DNA of 64,000 nucleotides, from contig JBBPUQ010000006.1 in NCBI GenBank assembly GCA_038501195.1, forward strand, positions 1,860,001-1,924,000. Reading direction: 5' to 3'. Within the stretch, counting starts at the first letter, position 1. Each line of letters begins with the position of its first letter. The notes under the pieces were generated by a model. It did not search any database and was not told the origin of the DNA. It saw nothing but the letters and a program-made list of their open reading frames with translations. Made by a program: the position numbers and the translations under genes. Shown in pieces: positions 46,643-57,339 of the stretch. This stretch comes from Nemania diffusa (taxonomy: Eukaryota > Ascomycota > Sordariomycetes > Xylariales > Xylariaceae).

Positions 46643-48234
46643 GGTCGTGGTCGTCAGAGCAACGGCGGGATGTTCTATTCGTCTTGAAGCCACGAACTTA
46701 GGCTGGGCAGTCGGTGCGCACCACCGTGCACCGCAGCCACCTCGGCCTATCGAATAGTCCTAGGCAATCGTAGACGGGGTAAATTGAGAGGCAGGGAGGC
46801 GCATGCGTGTCGGATGGCAATGAGGCTGTGGGAATGGCGTCGTTGTCGCATTGAGCAGGCGAGCAGGGCAGAAATTAAGACCTATTGTTGCCAGCCCAGG
46901 CAGATACCGCGAGAGATCATGCAGGGAATCGGAGAACAACAAAGCACCTCAAAGCGGTGCCATTTTTCAAGGTTTCGGGGAGAAAATACACCCATAGAAT
47001 CCAGACCCGGAGCCGAGGGCAATAGATAAAGAGGAGTCGGGGGTCGAATAACAACAACGGCGCTGTGAATCAATTGTTCGCTTAAAGCAAGGGTCTGGTT
47101 ATACACGGACACAAGCTATATGTACATATGATGCTTTGTACATGTGTAGGTTGGAATGTCGATGCGAATGTGTGGTGAAGAGGGTATCGAATAATAATAA
47201 CAAGAGGCAACGCGACAAAGCTCTGAGCAGGTAGCGAGGCGGCGGGCGGACGAGTTGGTGGTGTATGCTACAGGCAGCGGTAGCGGTGGTGGTGGGAATG
47301 GGAGTGGGATGGCGGCGGAATTGTACACTAGAGAGGTAGGTATTCTGTACACGCTGCAGATTGGTGGGCATTGGATAGTGGTTCCAGGGCAAGCGCCAAG
47401 ATTTTTATAGTGGTGGTACCAAGGTACTTGATCTCAGCCTCGATGGTCCGGTCTAGGTCAGTCAGCGCATTACCTGCCCAATACCTGTGCCTAAGTTAAT
47501 ACTAGAACGTAGAAAATACTTAGAGTTGCAGTGGCTACATAAATGTGCCATAGTACCGACCTACATGTATACCTACATATCATATATACGCATACATAGA
47601 TGCCTAGCTTCTAGTACACTTGGGTACGAGATATGTGTACCTTACATGCTGTACCTCTATTAATGAATGCGTACAAACCTAGCCTAATCCATTTTAAGAG
47701 CTAGTATTAGTTAAACTATTGCTATAATTATTCAGCGCTAACACTAAAACAGTACTGCTGTACATCCATCGTCGTCATTCCTCAATAGTTTCAGTGGACC
47801 CAGAGTTAATCGAACACGCAGTCGATAATGCAATTGTAAGCTGCGGTGATCGACTTTGAATATCTGCCCTCAACCCAATTTGTTCATCGGCCGACCACCT
47901 ATGCTCCCTACGCTCTCTACGCTCCCTACACCCTACGGTAGCCGATTCCAAGAACACGTCCACGGCAACTAACCTGCACTGGGCAGTCTGTAAGCCGAGC
48001 CTTACCCTGACAAAGGCTGTCTTTGCGACACCCGACCGGGGGCAATCCTCTAAGATATACTTCCTCACGAGGCTGCGGCTTTTGAAGCAATACTCAATCC
48101 CTCTTTGGTTGTTTTCCCTGGCGATCTTCTGCACTAGCAAGTCGCTTGAATGCGATACCCATCTATGGACGTTTGATAGTTAAGACACTGGTGGAACCTG
48201 TTAAGCAGTTCATTTGGCTGCCTAAAACCCAAAG
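46643..48234. other. Divergent promoter region PAN3/UBX gene
   Basis: Holds both promoters of a divergent pair. GGTA/TACC motifs and ATGTA runs cluster around 47540-47660. A 121-codon minus-strand frame (47775-48140) lacks an ATG start and resembles nothing. No gene is supported. Confidence 0.5.
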
Positions 48235-49842
48235 ATGGCGGACACTGCGGGTATCGACATAAGTCATCTCTCTACGGATCAGCAGGCGGCCCTGGAGCAG
48301 TACACGCAGGTCACAGCCCAGGACGTCAAAGAAGCATTGGCGCTTCTAGAGAGATCGCAATGGAATGTGCAAATAGCCATAGCCAAATTCTTCGATGGCG
48401 AAGGACCCGACCCCGTTGCCGAGGCTGTAGCAGCACAAAGCCAGATCCCACAGCGCCAATCGCGACATGAGAACCTACAAGAGAGTCTTCTGGCGTCATC
48501 AAGTCCCTATGGACGTTCACGGCCGCGTGAAAGACCCGATCCCGCCCCGAGAATAGTGCCTCAGGCCACCACTACTCGACGCACTCCGTTCCTCCTTGCC
48601 ATCATCTTTGCTCCATTTAACTTCGGGTACCGTGCGGTATCGGCCTTCTTCCGCACATTCGTGTACATATTCGCCTTCCTCCCCCCTTCTATACGCCCGC
48701 GGGCCATCACAACAAGTATGACCACCGGGTTTCGAGGTAGCAAGGGCCGCCGCATGTTAATGCCGCCCGACACAGCCGCGCGGTTCCGCCGGGAGTTCGA
48801 AGAGGAATATGGGAGCAACGTACTCCCCTTTCACGATGATGGATTTGCACAAGCACTCGACCTGGCTAAGCGAGATTTAAAGTTTTTGCTGATTGTGCTC
48901 GTGTCACCGGAACACGACGATACCGAATCTTTCCTGCGAGACACCCTCCTTGCGCCCGAAGTAGTCACCTTCATCAATGACCCAGCTTCTAACATTGTCC
49001 TGTGGGGCGGCAATGTGCTCGACTCGGAAGCCTGCCAGGTTGCCGCCGAATACAATTGTACCAAGTTCCCATTTTCATGCCTTGTTTGTCTCACGCCTAA
49101 AGAAGGCAGCACACGCATGAGCATTGTCAAGAGACTTGCAGGCCCGCTCTCGCCCTCTACCTATCTGGCAGAGATTCAAACAGCCATCAACAAGTATGCA
49201 CCAGATCTCGCAGGTGTCCGGGCTGAGCGGACAGCGCAGCAAGTCACGCGCAACCTGCGCACTGAGCAGGACGACGCCTACGAGCGCTCACTAGCTCGTG
49301 ATCGCGAGCGTGCAAGACAAAGAAAAGAGGCCGAGGCGGCCGCCGCAGCCACTGAGAAGAAGGCCCTGGAGGAAGCCGAAGCTGCCGAGCGACGCGAGCG
49401 CCAGAAGCAGCAATGGCGCAGATGGCGCGCAACAACGATCAAGCCAGAACCGACCACCAGCACAGATCCCAAGGATGTGGTGCGGCTCGCTCTCATGATG
49501 CCGGCTGCGGGACGTATTATGCGTCGCTTTTCTGCGGAAACAACTGTGGAGGAGCTGTACGCGTTCGTTGAGTGCTATGACATCTTGACTACGAACCCGG
49601 AACTCAACGGCGAGGATGAGCAGAAAGAAGCAGACGGCGAAGACGACGTAGACCTCCCGGCAGAGAAGCCAGAGGGCTATGTACATCAATACGGTTTCCG
49701 GATCGCGTCTCCTATACCCCGTGTGGTTTACGAGCCGGACAAAAAGGCTACGCTCAGGGATCGGATTGGCAGGTCAGGGAACTTGATTGTTGAACTAGGA
49801 ACTGCCGATTCCGATTCCGAATCTGAATCCGAGCAGTCGTAG
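48235..49842 (+). CDS. UBA-UAS-UBX protein of the FAF2/Ubx2 type (ER-associated degradation)
   Basis: Single-exon gene of 535 aa. Domains in order: UBA-like helix bundle (about residues 12-52, LSTDQQAALEQYTQVTAQDV ... WNVQIAIAKFF); basic linker; hydrophobic hairpin at 117-152 (FLLAIIFAPFNFGYRAVSAF ... YIFAFLPPS) that would dip into the ER or lipid-droplet membrane; thioredoxin-like UAS domain (about 175-335, with LKFLLIVLVSPEHDD and NIVLWGGNVLDSEACQVA); charged coiled coil (about 340-405); and a C-terminal UBX domain (about 420-530, GRIMRRFSAETTVEELYAFV, YGFRIASPIPRVVY) followed by an acidic-serine tail. Relatives (FAF2/UBXD8, fungal Ubx2-like) recruit Cdc48/p97 to ubiquitinated membrane substrates. 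ATG 48235 follows AAAG and is the clear start. Divergent from PAN3, convergent with SF3A1. Confidence 0.88.
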   Translation: MADTAGIDISHLSTDQQAALEQYTQVTAQDVKEALALLERSQWNVQIAIAKFFDGEGPDPVAEAVAAQSQIPQRQSRHENLQESLLASSSPYGRSRPRERPDPAPRIVPQATTTRRTPFLLAIIFAPFNFGYRAVSAFFRTFVYIFAFLPPSIRPRAITTSMTTGFRGSKGRRMLMPPDTAARFRREFEEEYGSNVLPFHDDGFAQALDLAKRDLKFLLIVLVSPEHDDTESFLRDTLLAPEVVTFINDPASNIVLWGGNVLDSEACQVAAEYNCTKFPFSCLVCLTPKEGSTRMSIVKRLAGPLSPSTYLAEIQTAINKYAPDLAGVRAERTAQQVTRNLRTEQDDAYERSLARDRERARQRKEAEAAAAATEKKALEEAEAAERRERQKQQWRRWRATTIKPEPTTSTDPKDVVRLALMMPAAGRIMRRFSAETTVEELYAFVECYDILTTNPELNGEDEQKEADGEDDVDLPAEKPEGYVHQYGFRIASPIPRVVYEPDKKATLRDRIGRSGNLIVELGTADSDSESESEQS

Positions 49843-50540
49843 TAAGAGAGATGAGAATGATGGGAATGATTCATGTACAAGATGCATTTGATGGAGTTTT
49901 GCGGGTTTATACGTGACCACGCGGTTGTCGTCTTACGTGTCGTAAATAGAGACTATTGCATGGTTGTAATTAGATGAGGGGAGATTACGAAACCGTCCTG
50001 CCAGAAACATACGTACTTGTCTCTCAGATCTTGTTAGTACCCGGACAACGCCTCAATCTGAGAGAACCGCCCCCTAGAAGATAGAATCACGAGCTTTCTG
50101 CGCAGAGATATGAGGTAGGGCGGAAACTTCGAGCTCTTCTTGAAGTAGCTAATGGGTTGATGTACTGCCCTTTCATTGCTTATTACCACTACCCTCGCGC
50201 TAGATGTCCTGACCTACTATCTAGTCAATACATGACACCTATTTATGATTTCCCAGCCTCATGCTGACCGTGAAAGGCAGAGTCCTCACTTCACATAAGT
50301 GAGATATGCAGCTGATATAACGTATAAGCTTGAAGATAAGACCATAACATATTGTGGGTAATTACCTGCAACGTCCAGGCCCATACGCGAACGGTCCTTT
50401 TCATAAACCCTTATCCGTTTACTAATACACTGTCATGACCTATACTTGCTTAAGCAATTTAGGCCGTTTCCATCAGGATGTCCAGCAGTGGCTATGTTCT
50501 TATGCCTATGCTCTCTGTCCAATACCACCATACGCTAGTT
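49843..50540. other. Intergenic between convergent UBX gene and SF3A1
   Basis: Shared 3' flank of two convergent genes. No coding or RNA feature is supported. Confidence 0.5.
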
Positions 50541-52238
50541 TTAGTGACTTTGCTGCTGGTTTTCCTTTGCGAATTTTTGATGAATGCGGGCAATCTGCTC
50601 GTCGACGTTGACACTTTGCATGTGGTTGATGTGGGCTTGGCTTCGCCCTTCAAGGTTGCCGTCGAACGAATTCATCGCCGCTCGTTTCCGCCGTGCGACT
50701 TCTTCCTCGGAAATAGATTGTCCAGTAATGGGATCGAAAATATCCGCTCGCGCACTGGCTAACCGCTTTAGGTTGTTGGCCACGTCAATGCTCGACAGAT
50801 TTGTTGTCGCATAGCGTGATTCAGCCTTAGCCTTTTGTTCTTTCCATTGAGGGTCTAATAACTCGATTCGCATATGCGCCTCGAGCTCGCTCATTGGAAT
50901 CTGCTCCTTACAGTTTGGACACAGGGCCATTTGTGTCCCCTGCTTGTTCGCTGCTCGGGCGGCTGCGCGTGGAACATAATTTTCCTTGATTTTCATGGGA
51001 GCAGCGCCTCCTTTAGCCTCAGCCTGTGCTTGCTGCATACGCATTCGAGCCTCCTCTCTTTCGCGGATTCTTTGCGTCTCTTCATCTTCTACGATTCCAT
51101 TCGGTCTCGGGGGCGGCGCCATTCCATAGGGAGTCTGTACGTGTGGGGTGGACTGATATGGTTGTGACGGAAGGGGATGTTGGGTTGGGTAAGCGGGATG
51201 GTGTGGAAGATTATAATTAGGTTGCACCGTATATCCATTGTATGCATTGTCTTCGTCCGTCGGCATCGCTTCCTCGATGCGCAGATTGGAGCTGATAGAA
51301 ATCTTGGCTTTTTGTTCAAGAGAAGCATATTGGAGTTCGGAGAGAGACGTAGGGGGAGGTAGGTTTGCTTGATCATCAGCGTCAGTAAATACGACAGTCT
51401 CGACAACAACAAAGTCATGCCAGTCAATTTGGGCATATGATAGCCGCTCCTTCTCCTCGTCCTCCTCTTTCTTCTGCTTTTCTGTCTCTTGGTACTTTAG
51501 CCATTCTGCCCGCTGTTTAGCACGGTTAAGGATGTGGAACTTGTCGTCGATATTTCGCTGTACCTCAGCTACCCGCTCTTTCTGAACACGCCCACCTTCT
51601 CCATCGATACCGCCGGCTCGCAATAGCAATGAATATTGGTCGACAAAGTGTTGGAAGAAATTGTGCAGACTGTGGTTGGGTCGGAGAAAATCGAACTGGT
51701 AGTTGCCGGTCTCGCGCTGCGACAGAGTTGTCATAAACTGTCGACCGTTCTTCGCCACAAACAGCGCAGTCAGCCTCACAACTTCGAGATCCTGGGCGCT
51801 GATGTTTGGCATACGCGCAGAGAACTGGAAACTCGCAGGTTCAGGGGGACCTTTCGGTTTCTCGTCAACCGGAGCGGCAGGCTCACCCGCGCGACCTGCA
51901 GCGACGGCGGTGCCACGGCCCTCCTTAATCTCGCTGAGCCGCCATAGATAAAATGGGCTGTATGGATCACTGGTATTCAGGAAGCTGAATTTGGGGTTAT
52001 TCTTCTCCTTCTCTCGAAGGCGATCTTCGAATGAGATGCCATTTCGTGCGACGAATCCGGCTGTCTTTTCGAGAATTACTACGCAGCACGCGAATGTCAG
52101 CTCGGGCTCTGGTTTCCAAGACGTGATATGGGCTTCGAAATACTCACCTCTGAACTCTTTAGGTGGCAGAATAACTCCCTGGGGAGGCTTGATGTCGTCC
52201 AAAGCCGCAGCTGCATCGCCGTTAGTAGTTGCAGCCAT
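50541..52238 (-). CDS. sf3a1: Splicing factor 3A subunit 1 (SF3A1/PRP21)
   Basis: Two exons (52238-52148 and 52078-50541) encode about 542 aa. Two SURP (SWAP) modules are evident: SURP1 at about residues 31-81 (VILEKTAGFVARNGISFEDR, FSFLNTSDPYSPFYLWRL) and SURP2 at about 127-180 (VVRLTALFVAKNGRQFMTTL, FDFLRPNHSLHNFFQHFVDQ). A charged helical segment, then the central SF3A1 region with IDWHDFVVVETVVF, and a C-terminal CPNCKEQIPMSELEAHMRIE and DPITGQSISEEEVARRKRAA follow. The C-terminal ubiquitin-like domain of animal SF3A1 is absent, as in other fungi. The protein belongs to the SF3a part of U2 snRNP. The 69-nt intron (52079-52147, donor GTGAGT, acceptor CGTAG) is needed to join KEFR to VILEKTAG; it has no stop and keeps frame. 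ATG 52238 is chosen because upstream in-frame codons include only TTG as a start. Confidence 0.93.
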   Translation of the reverse strand: MAATTNGDAAAALDDIKPPQGVILPPKEFRGEYFEAHITSWKPEPELTFACCVVILEKTAGFVARNGISFEDRLREKEKNNPKFSFLNTSDPYSPFYLWRLSEIKEGRGTAVAAGRAGEPAAPVDEKPKGPPEPASFQFSARMPNISAQDLEVVRLTALFVAKNGRQFMTTLSQRETGNYQFDFLRPNHSLHNFFQHFVDQYSLLLRAGGIDGEGGRVQKERVAEVQRNIDDKFHILNRAKQRAEWLKYQETEKQKKEEDEEKERLSYAQIDWHDFVVVETVVFTDADDQANLPPPTSLSELQYASLEQKAKISISSNLRIEEAMPTDEDNAYNGYTVQPNYNLPHHPAYPTQHPLPSQPYQSTPHVQTPYGMAPPPRPNGIVEDEETQRIREREEARMRMQQAQAEAKGGAAPMKIKENYVPRAAARAANKQGTQMALCPNCKEQIPMSELEAHMRIELLDPQWKEQKAKAESRYATTNLSSIDVANNLKRLASARADIFDPITGQSISEEEVARRKRAAMNSFDGNLEGRSQAHINHMQSVNVDEQIARIHQKFAKENQQQSH

Positions 52239-53285
52239 ATTGTCGGCAATCTCAGACCCTCCTTTGCGCTGTTGCTGGATAGATGACAGCAGGGCGCGAT
52301 ACGGCAATCGTCGGGTGTTCGTCAATGGTCGCGCTGGTGGCGTTGTCGCGAATTGAGCTGTAGATAGCAAAAGATTATTCTGTATGCAAGCCCCAGATCA
52401 GACTCCCAACTAGCGTCGACCGAGCCTTGGCATTTCGCATTGCGCGTAGTACATTAGGTAACCTTCTTGCAGTACGGACACGGAAGAATACTCCTTCCGT
52501 TATGGGTCCCGTATCGATATGACGCTAACGACGACGGGAATGGGGTGCTCAGGCCACGATCTGGCCACTAGGTAGGTAGCTGTGCATAGGTATACGTACG
52601 TAGGTATACAGAGTACTTACTCAGTACTGTGTCTCAACTGCGACCCTCCAATCACCTATGTAATATGGGTAACGGCTGTCTCAACGGAACTAGAACCGAA
52701 CCCAGTCGCGCGTCACTTATTTATGTAGTAGGTAGCAGGTACCAGTCTGGCTGACAGCCCCCACACTCCGCTACGACACAATGAGCTTTGTATACAGGTA
52801 CTCACTTATAGTAGGTACTACCTATGTGGTACGCAGTATTCTGTAGGATCCAAGGACTGGGATAAGGCCACTGTAGCATCACGACCTCAACCCCTGGCAA
52901 GTGCTCTAAAATAGCAGCTAGCCCTTGTCCTTCACAAGCCCGCGCCCCCTTATCCCGTCACTTTGAACATTTATTCTCCAAGTCTCCAGGCGTCCAGACA
53001 ACCTCAGCCCTAGCTAGTTCAACTGCCTGGGATATCAATTTCTCCTATGGTTTCCTTGTAATGCCAATTCTATTTCTTGACTCTCGTTAATCCGACCTGA
53101 ATTTCATTTCCTTCCTGTGCTTCCTATCTTCTGCGTGCGACACCTCTTCAGGTTTCTTTGTGCTGCCTCGCACCACCCGGGCCGTGACGCAGTCGAGCGT
53201 CGATACTTCAAGAGGCCACGACCAACTCTTCTCACCTTTTCTCACCTTTTTCTTCTTCCCGACCAACCCGCAGTGTCGACGCAGC
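52239..53285. other. Divergent promoter region SF3A1/PMT1
   Basis: Holds both promoters of the divergent pair. GGTA/TACC motifs cluster at 52570-52620 and 52730-52820; the right part (52900-53280) is C/T-rich as in fungal leaders. No further gene is supported. Confidence 0.55.
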
Positions 53286-56200
53286 ATGGGCAAACCCAAC
53301 TCGACGCAGCCGCCCTCGGCAAAGGGCAGCCCTTCTGCGAATTCAAAACCCGAAACACAAGTACAACTAAAAAAGTCCCACGACGACTTCACGTCCGATG
53401 GCGTGGAAGACAACGATGTTTTCCTACTTCCTGTATCCGACTACCAAGTCATGCTGCTGGTTACCGTTATAGGGGCCATCGTACGGTTGTTCCGCATCTA
53501 TCAGCCTACCAGCGTAGTATTCGACGAAGTCCAGTATGCATAATGCGCCATCCTCACTACCCAGAGCTTTGGAAAAGCTAACACACTCTCTTCGCTAATA
53601 GTTTTGGCGGCTTCGCTACTAAATACATCAAAGGGAAATTCTTCATGGATGTCCATCCTCCCTTGGCCAAAATGCTGATCGCCCTCGCTGGCTGGCTCGC
53701 TGGTTTCAATGGCGACTTTGACTTCAAGGAGATCGGTAAAGATTATCTTGAGCCGGCGGTTCCATACGTATCGATGCGACTATTCCCAGCTATTTGTGGA
53801 ATTCTCTTGGTACCCATTACCTTTTTAACCCTGAAGGCCGTTGGATGCCGCACTGCTACCGCAGCCCTCGGCTCTTCACTAATCGTCTTTGGTAAATTGA
53901 TGTTCTTGCCCGCCACTATTCTTTCCGTATAAGCACTAATGTCATTGCCTTGTATTAGAAAATGGTCTTCTTACCCAGGCCCGTCTAATCTTACTGGACT
54001 CTCCGCTCGTTGTCGCGACTGCCTTCACAGCCCTAGCCTTTACGTCGTTTACGAACCAACATGAACAAGGTCCTACGAAAGCGTTCGACATAAGTTGGTG
54101 GTTTTGGCTTGTCATGACCGGCCTAGGTCTTGGTATCACTGTTAGTATTAAATGGGTTGGGTTGTTCACCATCGCTTGGGTCGGATCCTTGACTCTGGTA
54201 CAATTATGGGTTCTCCTAGGAGATACCAAGACCGTCACCATCCGCCTCTTCGCAAAGCACTTCTTGGCTCGTGCTTTCTGCCTGATTGTTATTCCGGTGA
54301 CCTTCTACATGGCCATGTTCGCCATTCATTTTGTAATCTTGTCTAACCCTGGCGATGGTGATGGATTCATGAGTTCCGAGTTCCAGGCCACGTTGAACAA
54401 CAAAGGCATGCAAGATGTCCCAGCCGATGTTGCGTTCGGTAGTCGCGTATCCATCCGCCATGTCAATACGCAAGGAGGTTACCTTCACTCTCACCCCTTG
54501 ATGTATCCGACCGGTAGCCAGCAACAGCAGATTACGCTGTATCCTCACAAGGACGAGAACAATGTCTGGCTGATGGAAAACCAAACTCAACCACTGGACG
54601 TAAACGGCGTTGAGATTAATGGTACTCACGTCTGGGATAACGTCCTGAATATCACCGAAAACTACATTAGACACGGCGACGTCATTCGACTTTACCACCT
54701 TCCGACCCACCGTCGCCTTCACTCTCATGATGTGCGTCCTCCTGTCAGTGAGCAGGAGTGGCAGAATGAGGTTTCTGCCTATGGGTATGAAGGCTTCCCT
54801 GGCGATGCCAATGATTTATTCCGCATTGAAATCGTCAAGAAACAGTCGGCGTCGGGCGAAGCTCGCGAAAGACTTCGCACTCTGCAGACGAAATTCAGAC
54901 TTGTCCACATCATGACGGGTTGCGTTCTTTTCTCTCACAAGGTCAAACTGCCCGAATGGGCCTCCGAACAACAGGAGGTCACGTGCGCAAAGGGTGGTAC
55001 AGTTCCAAACAGCCTCTGGTATATAGAGTCTAATTATCACCCTGCACTCCCTAGCAATGCTGAGAAGGTTAACTATGTCAACCCTGGGTTTTTGGGTAAG
55101 TTTTGGGAGCTACAGAAGGTCATGTGGAAGACCAATGCTGGCTTGGTCGAGTCTCACGCATGGGATTCCCGGCCAGAGTCTTGGCCCTTTCTCCGCCGGG
55201 GTATCAACTTCTGGGGCAAGAACAATCGCCAGATCTACCTCATTGGTAACCCAGTCATCTGGTGGTCCTCTACCCTTGCCGTGGTCTTTTATATCCTTGT
55301 TAAAGGCATCGCTGTCCTTCGCTGGCAGCGGAACTTGAATGATTATTCAAATACCACGTTCAAAAGATTCGATTACGAGGTTGGAACTTGGGTGCTTGGC
55401 TGGGCCTTCCACTATTTCCCATTCTTCCTGATGGGACGCCAGCTCTTCTTGCATCACTATTTCCCTGCTTTATTCTTCGCCGTGTTAGCACTCTGCCAGA
55501 TCTACGATTTTGTCACCGCTCGGTTCGCAATTCCTGGTGTGCGCGAGAACCCAATTGTCAATAAGGTCGGAGTGGTAGCACTACTAGCTATCTCGGCAAC
55601 CGTCTTTGCCCTCTACTCCCCACTGTCTTACGGAAATGCATGGACCAAATCGGAATGCCAACGCGTCAAGTTCTTGGACACTTGGGACTGGGATTGCAAT
55701 ACCTTCCTAGAAAGTGTAAGTGTCCCTCCTCAAGGCATGCCGTCGAGGCGGAGGGGTTAGATGTACGGTCGTCTGTACGGAATCCGTATTATTTTTTCTC
55801 CGTCGCATTAAGCGTAGACTAATGTATCGGTGTCTTCAGTACGACGCATATTCGGCAATCAATTCAAACCCTATTCCCAGCTCACAGGCCGCCGCCATAA
55901 GCAACCAGAAAGAAGTGCCTGCAGTGGCAAATGACAAGGATTCCTCCAATGGTGTGATTTCTGGGGCACCCAAATTCGAGCCCCAGGGACAGAAGGTGTT
56001 AGCGCGCGAGGAAAAAGTCGAGTACCGAGACCAGGACGGCAATCTCCTTGACGAGGAGCAGGTGAAGGCGCTTGAGGGAAAAGTAGAGTTCAAAACGAGA
56101 TATGAAACAAGGACACGTGTGATCGATGCCGAAGGCAACGAAGTGGCACTTTCTCCAGATGAACTAGCTGCGGTCGGTGTCGCACCTCCGCACCCAGATG

Positions 56201-56346
56201 TTGAAGGAGCCAATCAGGAAACCAAGAAGATACTCGTTGAGGACGATGAGATTCCAAAGGAGGCATCATCAAGCAAGGACGGCGAGAAAGAAGCGGAAAG
56301 ACTAATTCCCAAGCCGGCTAGTGAGGGTAACGAAGCTACCGTTTAG
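53286..56346 (+). CDS. pmt1: Protein O-mannosyltransferase, PMT1 family
   Basis: Four exons (53286-53533, 53602-53891, 53959-55715, 55840-56346) encode about 933 aa. After a 45-residue polar N-terminus come the first membrane helix and the catalytic lumenal loop VVFDEVHFGGFATKYIKG (acidic pair Asp80-Glu81) and FFMDVHPPLAKMLIALAG. Further membrane helices follow, then the MIR region (SRVSIRHVNTQGGYLHSHPL, ITLYPHKDENNVW, DVIRLYHLPTHRRLHSHDVR, FRLVHIMTGCVLFSH), and C-terminal helices ending SYGNAWTKSECQRVKFLDTW. The family transfers mannose from dolichyl-phosphate mannose to Ser/Thr in the ER lumen. The MIR sequence and the long charged cytosolic tail (EEKVEYRDQDGNLLDEEQVK) fit the PMT1 subfamily of filamentous fungi; PMT1 proteins normally work with PMT2 partners. 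Introns are 67, 67 and 124 nt; the last separates the core from the tail. Confidence 0.92.
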
Positions 56347-57339
56347 GTCTCTACCCCTTTAACCGAGTGTTGAGGTTCGTGTGCCATATATATATAAGCA
56401 GAAATATTGTGTGGTCAACCTACCCAGGCGGTGGTCGGTGAACTTGGGGTTTTTATCCTGCATCTAAAATGGCGTGGTGGCCTTGGTCTCTGTACACTAT
56501 CTACACTAATGAGGCGTCAATGGACGAAATTCTAGGGATGGGGAATATGAGTTTCAAAAACAAAAGACGGAAGGATTCTGGGCCAGCTACAAGTAGCAAC
56601 TTCCTCGCACAACAGTACTAGCTGCGTATTCTAGTCAGCAATATATCTCCTATACTCGATACAACTTTAAACATACGTTTTTAAACTACGTTCGGCTTAG
56701 CAACTCCTGCGCCCAGCGCCTGTGGTTTATTTGTCTGAGCATGGAGCTTCACAGTATAATGCTCATTTAAGCAGGCGCGAAGCATAAGATCTAAGGGGGT
56801 AGAAACCTAATATTGAAATGAATCAGAGACGCTACGGGAAGGTGTTATCAGAAGCCATTCACGACGATATTTTGAAACTGGCACAGAAACCATAAGAGGC
56901 TCAAGTCTTTCCAGTCTACTATCTAACACGAGCAGGTACCGAGCCCATGAAATTTCAGTCCTAGTAGGAGCGTTTTACGATGTCTCGGACCTTAGCGCGA
57001 GAAAGTAAATGTCTGCCTATCTACATGGTATGTTAACGAGAATTCAGTGTAAGTGGATAGACGTCTCGTTGAATACTAGAAATTATCCCAAGTACATCTT
57101 GAGATTAGCCAGCTTTGCTAGCGCTTCCAGATCCCGTGCTTCTTCCACCTTTCTAGATAGAGCTTGTAGCCATCCGAATTAGCTACTAACAACGATACTC
57201 TTAGTATGCTTCTTTTTCCTGTTTTCACCTATTGCTACTAACTCCAGTATCGAAAGTCGTTGAGTGGTAGGGTTGCTTGTGCTTTCTAGTTCCCCTTCCA
57301 GACACCTACACGTTGCTATTTGCTCCTCCTAGTGATTGT
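56347..57339. other. Intergenic between PMT1 and unknown gene
   Basis: Shared 3' flank of convergent genes. No coding or RNA feature is supported. Confidence 0.5.

Noticed and set aside
47775..48140. 121-codon minus-strand frame between PAN3 and the UBX gene
   Set aside because: Starts with TTG, has locally repetitive sequence and no recognisable domain.
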